Source: Eleusine coracana subsp. coracana (taxonomy: Eukaryota; Streptophyta; Magnoliopsida; Poales; Poaceae). Taken from it: a stretch of 64,000 nucleotides of DNA. Below, one piece after another: positions 34,875 to 46,036 of this stretch. The notes beneath the pieces were generated by a model. It had not been told where the DNA came from. It searched no databases and saw only the letters and a program-made list of their open reading frames with translations. Numbering within the stretch: position 1 is the first letter of the stretch; each line of letters opens with the position of its first letter. The translations under genes were made by a program, and so were the position numbers. The DNA lies in the NCBI GenBank assembly GCA_032690845.1, contig CM064417.1:16894501-16958500 (forward strand). The letters run 5' to 3'.

Positions 34875-35061
34875 TTTATTTTTTGAAGTCAAATTTTTGA
34901 CCTAACAACAATAATTTATAAACGGTAATAATAAAGTTGAACCAAACTACCTGAATAAAGTCCAAGAGGCCTAATAAATTGTGTTACCTTCGTTGAGTCT
35001 TAGTGACTAAAATACCCTGGTCAGCAGTCAAAGTCCAACACTATCTTTTCATATACATAAC

Positions 35062-35844
35062 TAGTGGTGGATCTCGCAAGAAAACTTAGGTAGGACGGAG
35101 CATAGAAGCCGAGACATAAATTTAATGAATGATAAAATTAAACCACGCAAACATACATATATAATGAGCAAGTATAAGGATTAAGATTGTGTTTTTGTTC
35201 AAGGAGTAAAATATGAAGTAAACACAAATTTTCTCTAAAATAAAATTAGTCAATGATGATTGTCGGTGTTTGCCGATGTCATGGACGGAGCTCCGCCCTC
35301 TCCCAATGGCAAGTCATTCACTTGCCATCCTCACCCTCGCTTGGAATCAGCGGTCACTTGGTCTTGTCCATGCCTTTTCGGAGTCCAGAGCCAATTCCAT
35401 CATCGCTCGATCAACTTCCAACAATGCGACCATGCCTAGTGCTAGAGTCAGCATCAATGGTGCCTTCCGTGAGCACCATGCCAGGCGGTAGTGGCACTAG
35501 CATCCTAACGGTGGATTTGGGGACATTTCTCAATTTGCGGGCAAATTGGTACAAATCAAATAACGACCGACGGCACAGGCTGTTTTGTGTCGCTGTCGTT
35601 GCAGAAGCCTACAACAGCGTCTGGGCCAGCTCCAGGCCCAGCAAACCAGCCCAATAGCTATTAGTTAATTGGCTTAATTGTTTTCAGTCAGGCCCAACAA
35701 ACCAGTCCTGCTTCTTCTTCCTCTGAATAGACACCAGCGAAGTTCCGGAGCTCTATAGGAGAGGCGCTAAGGGTCTTCTATAATAAGATTTACAATAAGA
35801 TTAGGTAGAGCGGGGCCGCCCTACCATGGGGAGATCCGGCTCTG
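35062..35844. mobile_element. Non-autonomous hAT-type element (783 bp)
   Basis: Termini TAGTGGTGGATCTC and GAGATCCGGCTCTG are imperfect inverted repeats. They are flanked by TACATAAC (35054-35061) and TACACAAC (35845-35852), 7 of 8 matching. It carries a GC-richer cargo (35250-35660) with an unrecognised 134-codon ORF and no transposase. Confidence 0.65.
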
Positions 35845-36302
35845 TACACAACCTTGTTGACACACATATTAAAAATGATATGGATTTATTTATTAAAAAG
35901 ACTCTTTCCATTAAACTAGACGCACCGCAAAATCACGGACAAAATACAAACTTTTAAGCTCTTCAGATCAGCTTCACCTATCAACTCACCAGTTGATATG
36001 GGTTTATTAAGTACTGGCTTGATGTTTTCCACTATAAAACATCAATTGTCAGTAGGCATATTTTTGTCCCAGTCAGTTTTTATTCTAAGCAGTTTCTTAT
36101 GAAACTAAAAGTTGTTGATGCCTCTACCTACCATTTTCGAACCATGTTTTACTGATGTAGAATAAATTGAAATTCTATTTCACAAGTAAAACCATGTTTT
36201 ACATGCGTGTGTGGCGTGGGCCTATAGCATCCTCGGAAGGAAGGGAAAAGTAAAGGAGTCCAGGCCCAGACGGTCCGTTATCCTACTCACTGGCACTGCT
36301 CG
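35845..36302. other. Intergenic, nothing recognised
   Basis: AT-rich DNA between two hAT-like insertions upstream of Rossmann copy 2. No ORF of note. Confidence 0.5.
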
Positions 36303-36804
36303 TAGTGATGAAATCGGACGGTTATAGGTCATTCTATATCCTATTTTGTATCTATTTTTTTCGAAGTGAGAACGAATAGTGTCAGATAATTATTTTTTGA
36401 TCTCATATCCCGTTCTGTATTTTTATTTCGAAGTCGGATTCAGACACGGATACCATTATAAGATTTGTATGGATGAAAAATTATATGATAAATATGTAGT
36501 TAGATTGAGAATGAAGATAACAATAGCTAATATATGAAAACAAGACAATTTATTTAACTATATATATCAATTTTTAAATTTATTATATATTTTTAATCTC
36601 TAAATAATTTAAATTAAATTAAATTACATAAATCCCAGATCCGAGACGAATACTGCTCATTCCATATCCTATCCTACTATTTTTTCTCGGACTCAGATTT
36701 AAACATGGATACTATCAGATAATTATTAGTGTATCCTATATCTGATCATATTTATTTTTTTTGGTGATGGAATGTGGGATATTATCGTTCCTATTTTCAT
36801 CCGT
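36303..36804. mobile_element. hAT-like element immediately upstream of Rossmann copy 2
   Basis: The left end TAGTGATGAAATCGG and the inverted right end (CCTATTTTCATCCGT) are flanked by ACTGCTCG (36295-36302) and ACTGCTCA (36805-36812). The arms share TATCAGATAATTATT and GATATTATC-type words. It ends 54 bases before the ATG at 36859, so it supplies or displaces the proximal promoter. Confidence 0.6.
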
Positions 36805-36858
36805 ACTGCTCAGCAATCCAATTCTGTCACGGTCGCCGCCCGCAACATCGCCGACGAG

Positions 36859-39800
36859 ATGACCGCCGCCGCCGCAGCCTGCTTGCACTGGGCTCCCTCC
36901 CCAAGCCTGTCCCACGGCTGCTGCGTCTCCATCACCTTCTATCTCTCCACCTCCTCTTCCTGCTCCTGGAAACGGGCCCCAACTGCTCGGCCGGCTCGCC
37001 TCCTCCCGCTCTCCCGTCGTGCGCCCGTGGTTGCCGCGTCCCTCGGTAACCATCTCACGTCTCTTGCCCCTTCTTTTGCCACTTCTTGTTTCTGTATTAT
37101 TTACCTTGCCTACCCTAATAGGCACCTTCAATGTGCAATATCATGTGATGAAACTCATTGTTGAACCCTGCTCTGCTTTGGTGTGGGGTTGAGCTCCATT
37201 TGTCAACTCTGTTAATGTTTTTCAATGGCACTGTACCAGTATCACTTCTAAAATCCACTTAGTAAGTAGTTTTGTTTGGATTATCTACTGTGCTTATTGC
37301 TTTTAACACAGATACCTGCGGCTGTATTGTTTTAGATGCTTATATGTTTTAGGTTATGCTTAGTTGCTTACAATATTGGTGCTAGTGTGCTCCACTTGGT
37401 TTCTAGCAATTTAAAACGATTACCTCAATTGATACGGAAGTGTTGATTATGAAGGGACTTCAATAGATATGCTTGATAATCTACACCGTTCCCATGTTCT
37501 GGACAAAAGAACGTTGTAACTTGTAAAGACTCCAGTGCCATGTCTTTTGTTTCCATATCAGCTTAGATGACTGCAATTATCTGATCTGACACTTCCTTGT
37601 GTATTTTCTGATCCCAGGTATTTCTCATGATAAAGGGTCTGAGATGTCTGGCACCAACATTGTTGGCCATAATGATTTATTGATTGTGGGGCCTGGTGTG
37701 CTTGGGCGAATTGTAGCTGAGAACTGGCAAAAGGTATTGCTATCTATGGTTGATTTTTCGAAAGTATTTACTTGATTCCCCTGTGAACTTTAACATTCAG
37801 AAATCATATGCCAAACTAGCATGCTGAACTGATGATTTTCTTATGGAAGCAGTTTTAGGCCTGCAGTTGTGCCTGTTACTTAAATTTAAAATGACTGATC
37901 AACTACTTTGCGAATATGATAATTATTAATTGAAAAGCTTCTGAATTTGTTAAAGAGGCCTCCTTTAGGCGGAACATAACTTGTTTTTTGTCAATAGGGT
38001 TCTTTTTTATTTTAACTATCTATTACATGCTTATTTTGGTTCTATGAGTTTTGTAAGGCTTAATTTCTAGGTGAGGAAGTGGAAATCAGAGGTTGAATAT
38101 ATGTTAATATCTTATAGGAACATCCAGGTTGTCAAGTTTTCGGCCAGACTGCAAGCACAGATCATCACAATGAGTTAGTAAATATAGGCATCATTCCCTC
38201 CTTGAAGGGCTCCACTATTTCTCAGAAGGTGCCATATGTTATTTTCTGCGCTCCTCCATCTCGCTCCGATGACTACCCTGGGGATGCCAGGTATAATTAG
38301 TGCAACTATCTTATTGTATGGGTCTGGCTTCTCCGGTGTTCTTTAAGTGCATAATAGTGTGATAGTAAAATTTGAAAAATTGTATAACTAAAAAGTTATA
38401 GGACTACCAGTACCAACATCCACAGTTTGGGACGACTGTCACATTTCTTGTGGTGTTCAGTCTGGTTTTCATATCTGAATCAAACTAAACTGGAAACTTT
38501 GCTTAGTACTTCAGTGCCACTAAATTGATATTGGCTGATGTCATGCACTGTTGTTGAGCAAGAGACATGATATAATGGTTTGTTAAGAATAGATGGAGAC
38601 TAGAACTTGGTGCATGAATAGCTGCAGCTATGGTCTAGCAGCTGTATCAAACTGCCAGTGGAGCAGTATCATGTAGAGTGACTGACATAAATGATGGGAG
38701 CGATATGACTTTTTTGGTTTTTCTTAACAAGGATTGATCATCTTTTCTGATTTTAAATTTTCCACTAATAGATTACAGCTCTGAGATAGGGCTTTACGGG
38801 TTAGTTTGGTTGGAGACCGGAGAATCACACCTGCGGCTCTCATGCATGCTTGACTCAGGCTGGCTGAGCGAGGGCTCCGACCAAACTAGCCCTATATGCT
38901 TAGCTTTTGGTTTTGACTGATGCCTGAATCCACAGGTGTATGATGCTAGAAACAAGTACCCAATAGGTGTTGAAAATTATGAATTTGTGTACCCAAAAAA
39001 AGTTCAGTGAAGGTTAATGGAGTGGTTTTCTTATATTCATTGTACATGCAGATTGAAAAGAAAATGTTAGTTGTCTATTCTGTTGGTTGAATTGTATTAG
39101 TCTCATAAACAACTAAGGTAACATGCTATGTTTGGCTGTGGGTTTCAGGGCACTTTTCTTGTTCGTTTCTGGTACTTTTTACTGTTGCCATGTACAAATT
39201 TATTTCTGTTTATATTTATTGAAAGGGTGCATACCTGATTCAAAGAAACAAGAAATGTGTACTTCTTGTTGGTTAGTCCTGTGGCTGTTGCATAAAAGAT
39301 GGTGTTACTAGTTTCTTGTACCGGTGCAGCACTAAATATACGTGTGATTGGCTTGGATTTTTGCGTTTTTCATGATAGAGGCTTTGGTGAAATTTGTCAT
39401 TGATCTGATATCACAAGTAGCTTGTGTATCCTTGATATGTGATATATCCTCATCTGCGAAATATGTAGAGCAGCAGTCTCAAATTGGAGTGGTGAAGGTT
39501 CTTTCCTGTTCACATCAAGTACTGCTCTGTTTGACTGCAATGACAATGGATTGTGCAACGAGGTATTGCTGGAACACTCATATGCTGCAGGGATCATATC
39601 TTTACCATACTCTGTGTTGATTCTGTGGATGATACAAAAGTTCTCTACTTTTTAAACAAGAATGTCCAAAATTGGTCCTATGCAACTGTAGCAATGTTTA
39701 AATGCTAAGTAACAGAAGGGGGCTTCCACCCTGCCTCCTTGAATAGCAAACATAGGATGCGACATTCATATTTCTGGTGCCTTACCACCCAGACTTGCCA

Positions 39801-41046
39801 AGTGTAATGTGGAGGATAATTGGGCCTTATGCTTTGCCTAGAGCTTGGGAGATATTGGGGGATCGAGAGAAATTTCTTCATTGATTGATTGGTTGATTCC
39901 AAATGACTATAGCCGGCCCTAAACCTAACTAACCTAACCTGAGGGCTAAATAAGCGGAACGCTACAGTTACCGCGAGGCTACAGTAATTCGGACTGCTAC
40001 AGTAACACGGCCCAAAGGCCAGCTTTGGCAAGCTTGTTTACGCACAACTGTCTCCTAATCTCCTGTATTTATTTAATATTTTGATCATAACTTCTAGACT
40101 TCTATTATTTTCACAGGATAGTCCGTCTGTCCCGATTGGCAGGAGCCCTCGCACTGATGTCCTTCTTAAAGCTGAAAATGTTGTTCTTGATGCCGGAGGT
40201 TGTGTTCTCAGGCTGGCAGGACTTTATATATCCTCAAGAATGTCTATTTAATTTTTTTTAAAATCAGGCTAGTTGTTATTTTTTATGACAGTGCAAGAAC
40301 TAAATATTAATGAATTCTTGTCTATTAGTGTGCATAATTAGTACCATATTTCCTTGACTTGGAAACACAAGATAGATAGAGGCGCTCATACTTTTTGGCT
40401 GAGGAAAGGAACCCTTGACTCACGACCAGATCATATTGTCAATCAAATTCATTATGAAGTAAGATGAATTTTTTTCTCAGATGCATATCTTATTTATAAT
40501 TTATTTACCCATGTGATGATTTGACATTGAGTTTGTTTCTGTTATGATTAGCATCTGCGAACCCTGTACCTATATTTTTTATGTCATATTTTGTCCAGGA
40601 TGCAGCTTCTCTCGCAATTGCAATAATGAAAAAGAGACCTCGGGGTCGAATCTTTCTGGGATGTGATAACAAGCCTCTTTCCAGGTCACTGTCTATGTCA
40701 ACTTGTTATGTAAAGTCATTTGCTGTGCTGTGTCACTAGTTTGGTGAGCCTAATTGAAATGGTTGAAAAATTCAATTTGCAGGCAAGAAATCATGGACTC
40801 TGTTAACAAAAGTGGAAAATTTGACACAAAGTTTGAAGGTTTTACTGGTTAGTTTTCTACCCGTCCTGATGTTTTCATACTTTAGAGCACAGGCATTAAC
40901 ATCTCTTCTATAATCTGAAATCTTATCTACCTGCAGGTACTGATGGTCCATTAGGGAAGAGGATGGAGAACTCGAAAACTCGGGATGAAATCGGGTGGGA
41001 GCCCAAGTATCCGAGCTTCACAGAATTCCTTGGTCTCAGCAGTTAA
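36859..41046 (+). CDS. YeeZ-type NAD(P)-binding Rossmann protein, tandem copy 2
   Basis: Exons: 36859-37045, 37618-37733, 38118-38290, 39469-39562, 40117-40227, 40369-40458, 40599-40684, 40783-40847, 40937-41046, joining in phase to 343 residues. Exons 2-8 have exactly the same lengths and phases as copy 1, so this is a tandem duplicate. Residues 1 to about 60 (MTAAAAACLHWAPSP..., Ser/Arg-rich) look like an organellar transit peptide but share little with copy 1. The Rossmann motif is DLLIVGPGVLGR, followed by FLFTSSTALFD, RLAGLY and SKTRDEIGWEPKYP. Intron 5 (40228-40368) is AT-AC with a TTCCTTGAC branch site. An in-frame upstream ATG at 36772 lies inside the hAT-like insertion and was not chosen. 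Neither function nor substrate can be read from the sequence. Confidence 0.87.
38789..38892. mobile_element. Small MITE in intron 3 of Rossmann copy 2
   Basis: GGGC plus TTAGTTTGGTTGGAG at the left is inverted as CTCCGACCAAACTAGCCC at the right, flanked by TA. Length is about 104 bp. Confidence 0.55.
39840..40032. other. Retroelement-like scrap in intron 4 of Rossmann copy 2
   Basis: The stretch GGGAGATATTGGGGGATCGAG followed by repeated GCTACAGTAA units resembles LTR sequence of grass copia elements. No complete LTR or target duplication is seen. Confidence 0.3.
40228..40368 (+). other. AT-AC (U12-type) intron in Rossmann copy 2
   Basis: Donor /ATATCCTCAA, branch site TTCCTTGAC (40350-40358), acceptor CAC/ (40368), branch A 11 bases from the end. 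It is in the same position and phase as in copy 1. Confidence 0.88.
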
Positions 41047-42034
41047 GCATACTGTTTCACCGTTCTGACACAACTGAATAGTACCAAGTAGGGGAGTTGT
41101 AGCAATTTTTAATCCTGGTACGGTGTAGCTGTTGATTTTGTTTTTGTTCGCCCGTCAAAATTTTATATTCTATAAGAGATGGAATGGTAGCTATGTTGTC
41201 TGCTCTGTAATTGTCTTCTGCTTCGCATTTTGAAACCTCTGGGTACTGAGCTCTGAACACAACTTTCCTGTCAAGAATATAGTGTCACCTGGATACTTGT
41301 TTATTTGCTTGGACAGCACTGTTCTTGGGTATAGCATAATCCTTCACGCACAAGGTCTCTCTGTTTCTGTGATACGTTATCAAGCATGTAATGCCACGAT
41401 CATAATGCTGAAATTGTTAGCAGAGTATTTTCAACACCTGGACCTACAGTCAATGTTCGGGAGTTGCTTTCATCGACTGAAACCGGGGGGCTCATTCATA
41501 TGAACAGTGACATACTCCGCCCGTGCGGATGGATCCCATGTACGTAGAGAACTTGTCCGATTTCTCCTCCAATATTTTTAGTCAAACGTCCACCATTGCC
41601 GCACATCGTCGAGGACTGGAACCACAGCAGCAGAAGAAACAAGTTCATTGGACTCGTAAGAGAATTGTGGCGACCAAACCATCCAATGTTCAAGTGGAAT
41701 TCCGGTACCCTTTGAAAATGACATCCAACCACAAAAATACCACAGAAAAAAAAAATCAATTTCCAACCCATGCCATGAAATCCTCCGTTAACTCACTCTG
41801 ACACGCCGGCCCCACGTGACATTGTCCGGCCGTCTTTGCGCCGGCCTGTTCTTACCTGAACCTGTGCGAATAGTAACCAAGTGAGACTTTCTATATCCTC
41901 TCGTTTTGGGCCCTAAGCAACCATTTGCCTCCTTTCTCCGTCGCCGAAGCAAAACACACACACACACACACACACACAGAGACAACACGGTAGATTCAGA
42001 AGCAGCTCTCGTTCTCTCCGGGAGGGAGGGGATC
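41047..42034. other. Intergenic, 3' UTR of Rossmann copy 2 and promoter of the small membrane protein
   Basis: An (AC)n microsatellite lies at 41954-41978 in the probable 5' UTR of the next gene. No other feature is recognised. Confidence 0.5.
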
Positions 42035-42220
42035 ATGGGCTCGGGATCGTGCTGCTGCATGGGTTGCAACGGCGGCGACGACGACAGCGGAGGCGGCGAC
42101 GCCGGGTTCGACCCCAAGGGCTTCCTCCTGGCCATGATGATCGCCCTCGTGCTGTTCATGATCTGCCACGTACGGCCCCAGCCACGACGGAACTCGTACG
42201 CCATCTACCGCTGCTACTGA
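42035..42220 (+). CDS. Small Cys-rich single-pass membrane protein, 61 residues
   Basis: The N-terminus has MGSGSCCCMGC and a Gly/Asp-rich linker. The segment GFLLAMMIALVLFMICHV (about residues 29-46) is a clear membrane span. The C-terminus is short, basic and aromatic, ending YAIYRCY. The clustered Cys near Met-Gly suggest lipid modification. I recall similar small unnamed plant proteins with FDPKGFLL and a YRC-type end, but no function. The gene appears intronless. The ATG is the first good one after the AC microsatellite; an in-frame upstream ATG at 41906 would add residues from the 5' UTR-like repeat and was rejected. It stands alone with about 1 kb on the left and no gene for 7 kb to the right. 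Confidence 0.7.
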   Translation: MGSGSCCCMGCNGGDDDSGGGDAGFDPKGFLLAMMIALVLFMICHVRPQPRRNSYAIYRCY

Positions 42221-45220
42221 TCGTGGGTCGGCGGCGGCGGCGACGGTTGGCTAATCAAGGGCGCCGGCGTGGCGGCGTGCGTGGATGGTGAAAAGTTGCA
42301 GGTCGTCTTCTCTCCTCGACCTCACCTTCTTGATCTGGTAACTCGACCCTCTGTGGCTGCAAACAGACAGAGCTTTTTACAGTGTTTTTTTTCTTTTTTC
42401 CTTGTCTGATTTGATTGGCACATATAAACAGACGTTTCTTAGGAGAAACCACTACACAAGGTTGATGTACTTATTGTATCCAACGGAAATGATGAACGAA
42501 TCGGAATGAGAGATTGCACGGGGAATCTTTTATTCGTGTTTGTTGGTCAGGTGCTTTGCACATGATTTGCTCGACCATCCTTCAGTTTTCTCTTGTTCTT
42601 GTTTGGACAAAGATAGAGAAATCTCTAAGACCCAATGCTTAACTTTTATGAACATACAAGATTAAGCTTTGGCTCGCTCTTCAGAGAAGTCCAGGCAGGA
42701 GAAACAGGATTCTAGAGGCACCGAAATAGTGCTTTACTTCTTCAGAAACGAAGAGTCGTCTGCTTAAGCAATTCATGACATAGACACAACAAAACAAGTA
42801 CTACACATTGTTAGATCCCAACGAACAAACGTAAAAACTAATACATTGATAACAAATAAGGGAAAATTAAGCAAACAAATAAAGAGTTCACTTGGGTTAC
42901 CTGAAGTGCTTGTAAGTATCGATAATCCCTGAGGTTTCCTTTAATTAATTTCCTCCAACACCAGCAGGCAGGCAGGTGGGTCCTTGTAAATTTTGTTTGA
43001 GGCATGCCAATCTCAGAAAAATATTCAGTGCAAATCATGTATTGAGTGGAATCGTGAAGTTTTCAAAAATTTTGAAACTCAACATACATATAGATAAAAT
43101 GATATGGCCGTACACGGTTGAAATTAGCTTTTGCCTAAAAAGTGCGTTTGAAATGTACACGATGATGTGAGCTAATTTGTAAATACTCGAAAGGGCAGCT
43201 TGGGTTAACATCAACAGTTTCTCTGCTGTGGTGTTCTGGACCAAAAAGAACGATGTGAAACCTCCCTCCCCTAGGTAGGTAGTTATGATGATGCTGCTGG
43301 TGTGAAGTTGAGATCGCCGGCATATCCAGCAGCCGCCATTTCTGACATTGTAGCGAGATATCACTTCCTTTTCTTTTTCTTTTGAGTGAAGCTAGCAATA
43401 ATATGTTTGTAAACAATATCTCGGAGCTTACAAGACGAATGCATTTTTTTTTTCTAATACGGATTAGAAATCAACCATCTAGTCGACAGCGGCGCTTCCA
43501 GGACAGAGCTTTCCAATCCCAACTTGTCTTGGCGATGAATGGGGAAACGGCATGTCGGCAAAGGGAGGTTCTCTTTTACGTGGCGCGTGCGCGGAGAACA
43601 AGCTATGCTCAGCTATCGACGCGCCGACCCACGAGGTGGCACCTCGAGATCTGTTCGTGACGCGGGCCGGCTCCTTTTGTCCGTGCCACGCTCTCGCTTC
43701 TTGCCGACATGCCGGGCGTCGCATGAGCAACGGCACATCCCTTCCGTCTCTTGGCCGTCACGGAACTGTATGGGGAGCCTGTTCCTCGTCATTGATGAGG
43801 CTGAAGATCCGGCTCACAACTTTTCTGCTTTTTGAGAGGTTGGAGCGGCTGCCGATTTCGCTAGAGTTGTGGACATCAGGGCCTTTTGTTTTACTACACA
43901 GCCCAAACAAGCCAATGTTGGGTTGGGTACGGCCACCAAATGTGGCTGTCGTTGTATTCGCGTAGAGCGTGATGTTACCCTTTCTATTTTGATCAACTTG
44001 GCACAAAAAAATTGGTCAAGTCTTATGTTGTTTTGTTCACTTTGGCATGAAATACTGAACAGGTAAAAATAAGCATTGATGGCATAATGACAACAACTTT
44101 CTGGGTATAATGGACAGGTCACCTTGATCCCAAAGTTTCATAACATTTCACAGATCGAGTTGATTCATCATGAATCAAATTCAACGTTACATTGACTTCA
44201 AGTACAAGTGGATGAACAATTCAGTAAAATCCATGCACAAACAACTTGAACTTGACTAAATAAAAGTTTTGGCTTCTGTAACTACTAATGCTTTACAAGA
44301 CAAATTGGCCAGGGCGCGGCACGACCAGGGCGGGCTCGTGCGGCGGCCAGGGCAGGCGCGAGGCAGGCGCCACGGGCGTGCTGGCGGGAAGCGCCATGGG
44401 CAGGCGCACGGGACAGGAGGCGTTGCGGACGTGCGGGTTCCTATTCATTGCTGCGTCTTCATGCGCCTCGTCCATGTTCATAGAGAGAGAGAGAGAGTTT
44501 GCAGGATCAGAAATGGAGATGAGGTTGGATAGATGGAGACATCGGAAAATCTGAACAATATGGTTGTTAAAATTTTGTTCAGATTTTGAAAAGATTTGAT
44601 ACATTCTGAAATTAATTTAAATTATGCTACAGATCCATTTACACATATGAATTTCAGAGTCATACACTTGGTACTAAAAAAAATAAAGACATATTTGCAA
44701 AAGTATATATTACAAAAAAATAGGTCCTTTTTTGTAAGGGCTTGCAAGGTCATAAATGTCTTTTCACGTGACATTTAACACCGTTTAGGTTACCAAACAT
44801 AATAGTGGTTGTTGGTTGCTTTATTTTTAAAAAACAAGTTCAATCTTACAAAGTTGTAAAAAACAGATCCATTCTTGATATTAAAATTGAAACCAGTCCC
44901 TCTTATGCAATTGCCCTAAATCTAATTTTGCAATCTATCCATGGTTCAAATATTCGGAAAACCATGATTAATTTGCTCGAAGCACATTTGAGAAGAAAGT
45001 ATTATCACCTTAAACAATTGGATCTGACAAAAGCAGAACCACGCTATGTAGGAAGCAAGCAAGTGAGAGAGGAGCAATTGACAGCAAACGCAAATAGATG
45101 TAGCATGAGCAGTCTATAGCTTGTGTTGATGAGCTACATCAAGCAAGCAAACACAAACGGGAAGAAGTCTATAGCTTATGTTGATTAGCTCGAGCGTGAC
45201 AAGGGACAGGAGTAGCTAGG
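42221..45220. other. Intergenic, no gene recognised
   Basis: This begins with the 3' UTR of the small membrane protein. 43500-43800 and 44300-44450 are GC-rich with overlapping chance ORFs on both strands and no recognisable domain. A 27-bp word (AGTCTATAGCTT...) is repeated at about 45109 and 45166. Confidence 0.45.
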
Positions 45221-45495
45221 TGTTGGAACCATAAGTGAATTATTCACTTTTGCATATCAGCTTAGGTTGGTGGATGTAACTAGTCGGTGCATAGTAGCTT
45301 AATATAGTATCAGGTCAGAGGTCTTGAGTTCAAATCCAGGCGATCATATTTTCCGCTGCGCCACTCCTATTTTCAGGTTTACGCCCCGAGAGAGCTGCAC
45401 GTGAGGGGGAGTATTGAACCATAAGTGAATTGCCCACTCTTTTCTCATTAGCTTAAGCTTTTGGGTGTAACTGGTTGATGCATAATAGTTTAACA
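45221..45495 (+). mobile_element. TRIM/SMART-like miniature LTR element (~275 bp)
   Basis: Two ~84-bp direct repeats (45221-45305, TGTTGGAACCATAAGTGAAT...; 45412-45495, ending TTAACA) share AACCATAAGTGAATT, TTAGCTTA-type and GTAACT words. Directly after the first is TAGTATCAGGTCAGAG, like the tRNA-Met primer site TGGTATCAGAGC. Directly before the second is a purine tract GTGAGGGGGAGTAT. The ~106-bp interior cannot code. No target duplication is clear. Confidence 0.65.
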
Positions 45496-45879
45496 GTATC
45501 GTTTTCAGATAAAGGAAGCTTTAATAAGTTTGTTTTATAAGGTGAAATAATGTTTCGTCTGCATCTTGTAGGTACATTTAGCCCTTACAGAAAACTTGTT
45601 ATTTTTAACCATTAGTTTACTATTTAATTAGCTATCCTTTTTTTTAAGTGAATATTCATGTCATTGCGTTTCCCTACATGACCAGCTGTCTGGTTGCTTT
45701 GGACAGAGTATTTGACCTGATATAAGTACTATACCCATTTTTGTTATTTATTTGATAAATCTAAGTTGACTCGGATATAGAGGCTTTGACCTGAAAGTAG
45801 TGTATAATAACTAATTCTATTTCGATACCCTATTTTCTTTTTGCATGTGAAGCTGGTCTATTCAAAATTGAACTAGCCA

Positions 45880-46036
45880 GAATTGTTCATCTTATTGGTT
45901 CAAATATGTAAAATCATGAGCTAAATAAAATAAATATATTAAAACATATGATTTACTTTAAAAATTTAATAAGATGAATGATTAAACATAACTAAAAAAT
46001 CAATAATAATAACAATTTTAAAAATGAAGGAAGTAT
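45880..46036. mobile_element. Truncated Stowaway-like MITE
   Basis: Inverted on the minus strand it starts GATACTTCCTTCATTTTTAAA and continues with words (TTTAATCATTCATCTTATT, TTTACATATTT) seen in Stowaway-class MITEs. The other terminus is missing or eroded. Confidence 0.4.

Larger units (their letters stand above)
32887..35061. other. Intergenic, AT-rich with two foldback elements
   Basis: This is the region downstream of Rossmann copy 1. It contains the elements listed at 33379-33770 and 34385-34874 and a Stowaway-like start (TACTCCATCTGT, about 34342). No gene is recognised. Confidence 0.5.

Noticed and set aside
36772..36858. In-frame upstream ATG extending Rossmann copy 2
   Set aside because: The extension lies in the terminal part of a hAT-like insertion and adds a non-transit-like sequence. 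The ATG at 36859 gives a better N-terminus.
43539..43965. Overlapping ORFs on both strands
   Set aside because: GC-rich chance frames with no motif and no splice structure that I could support.
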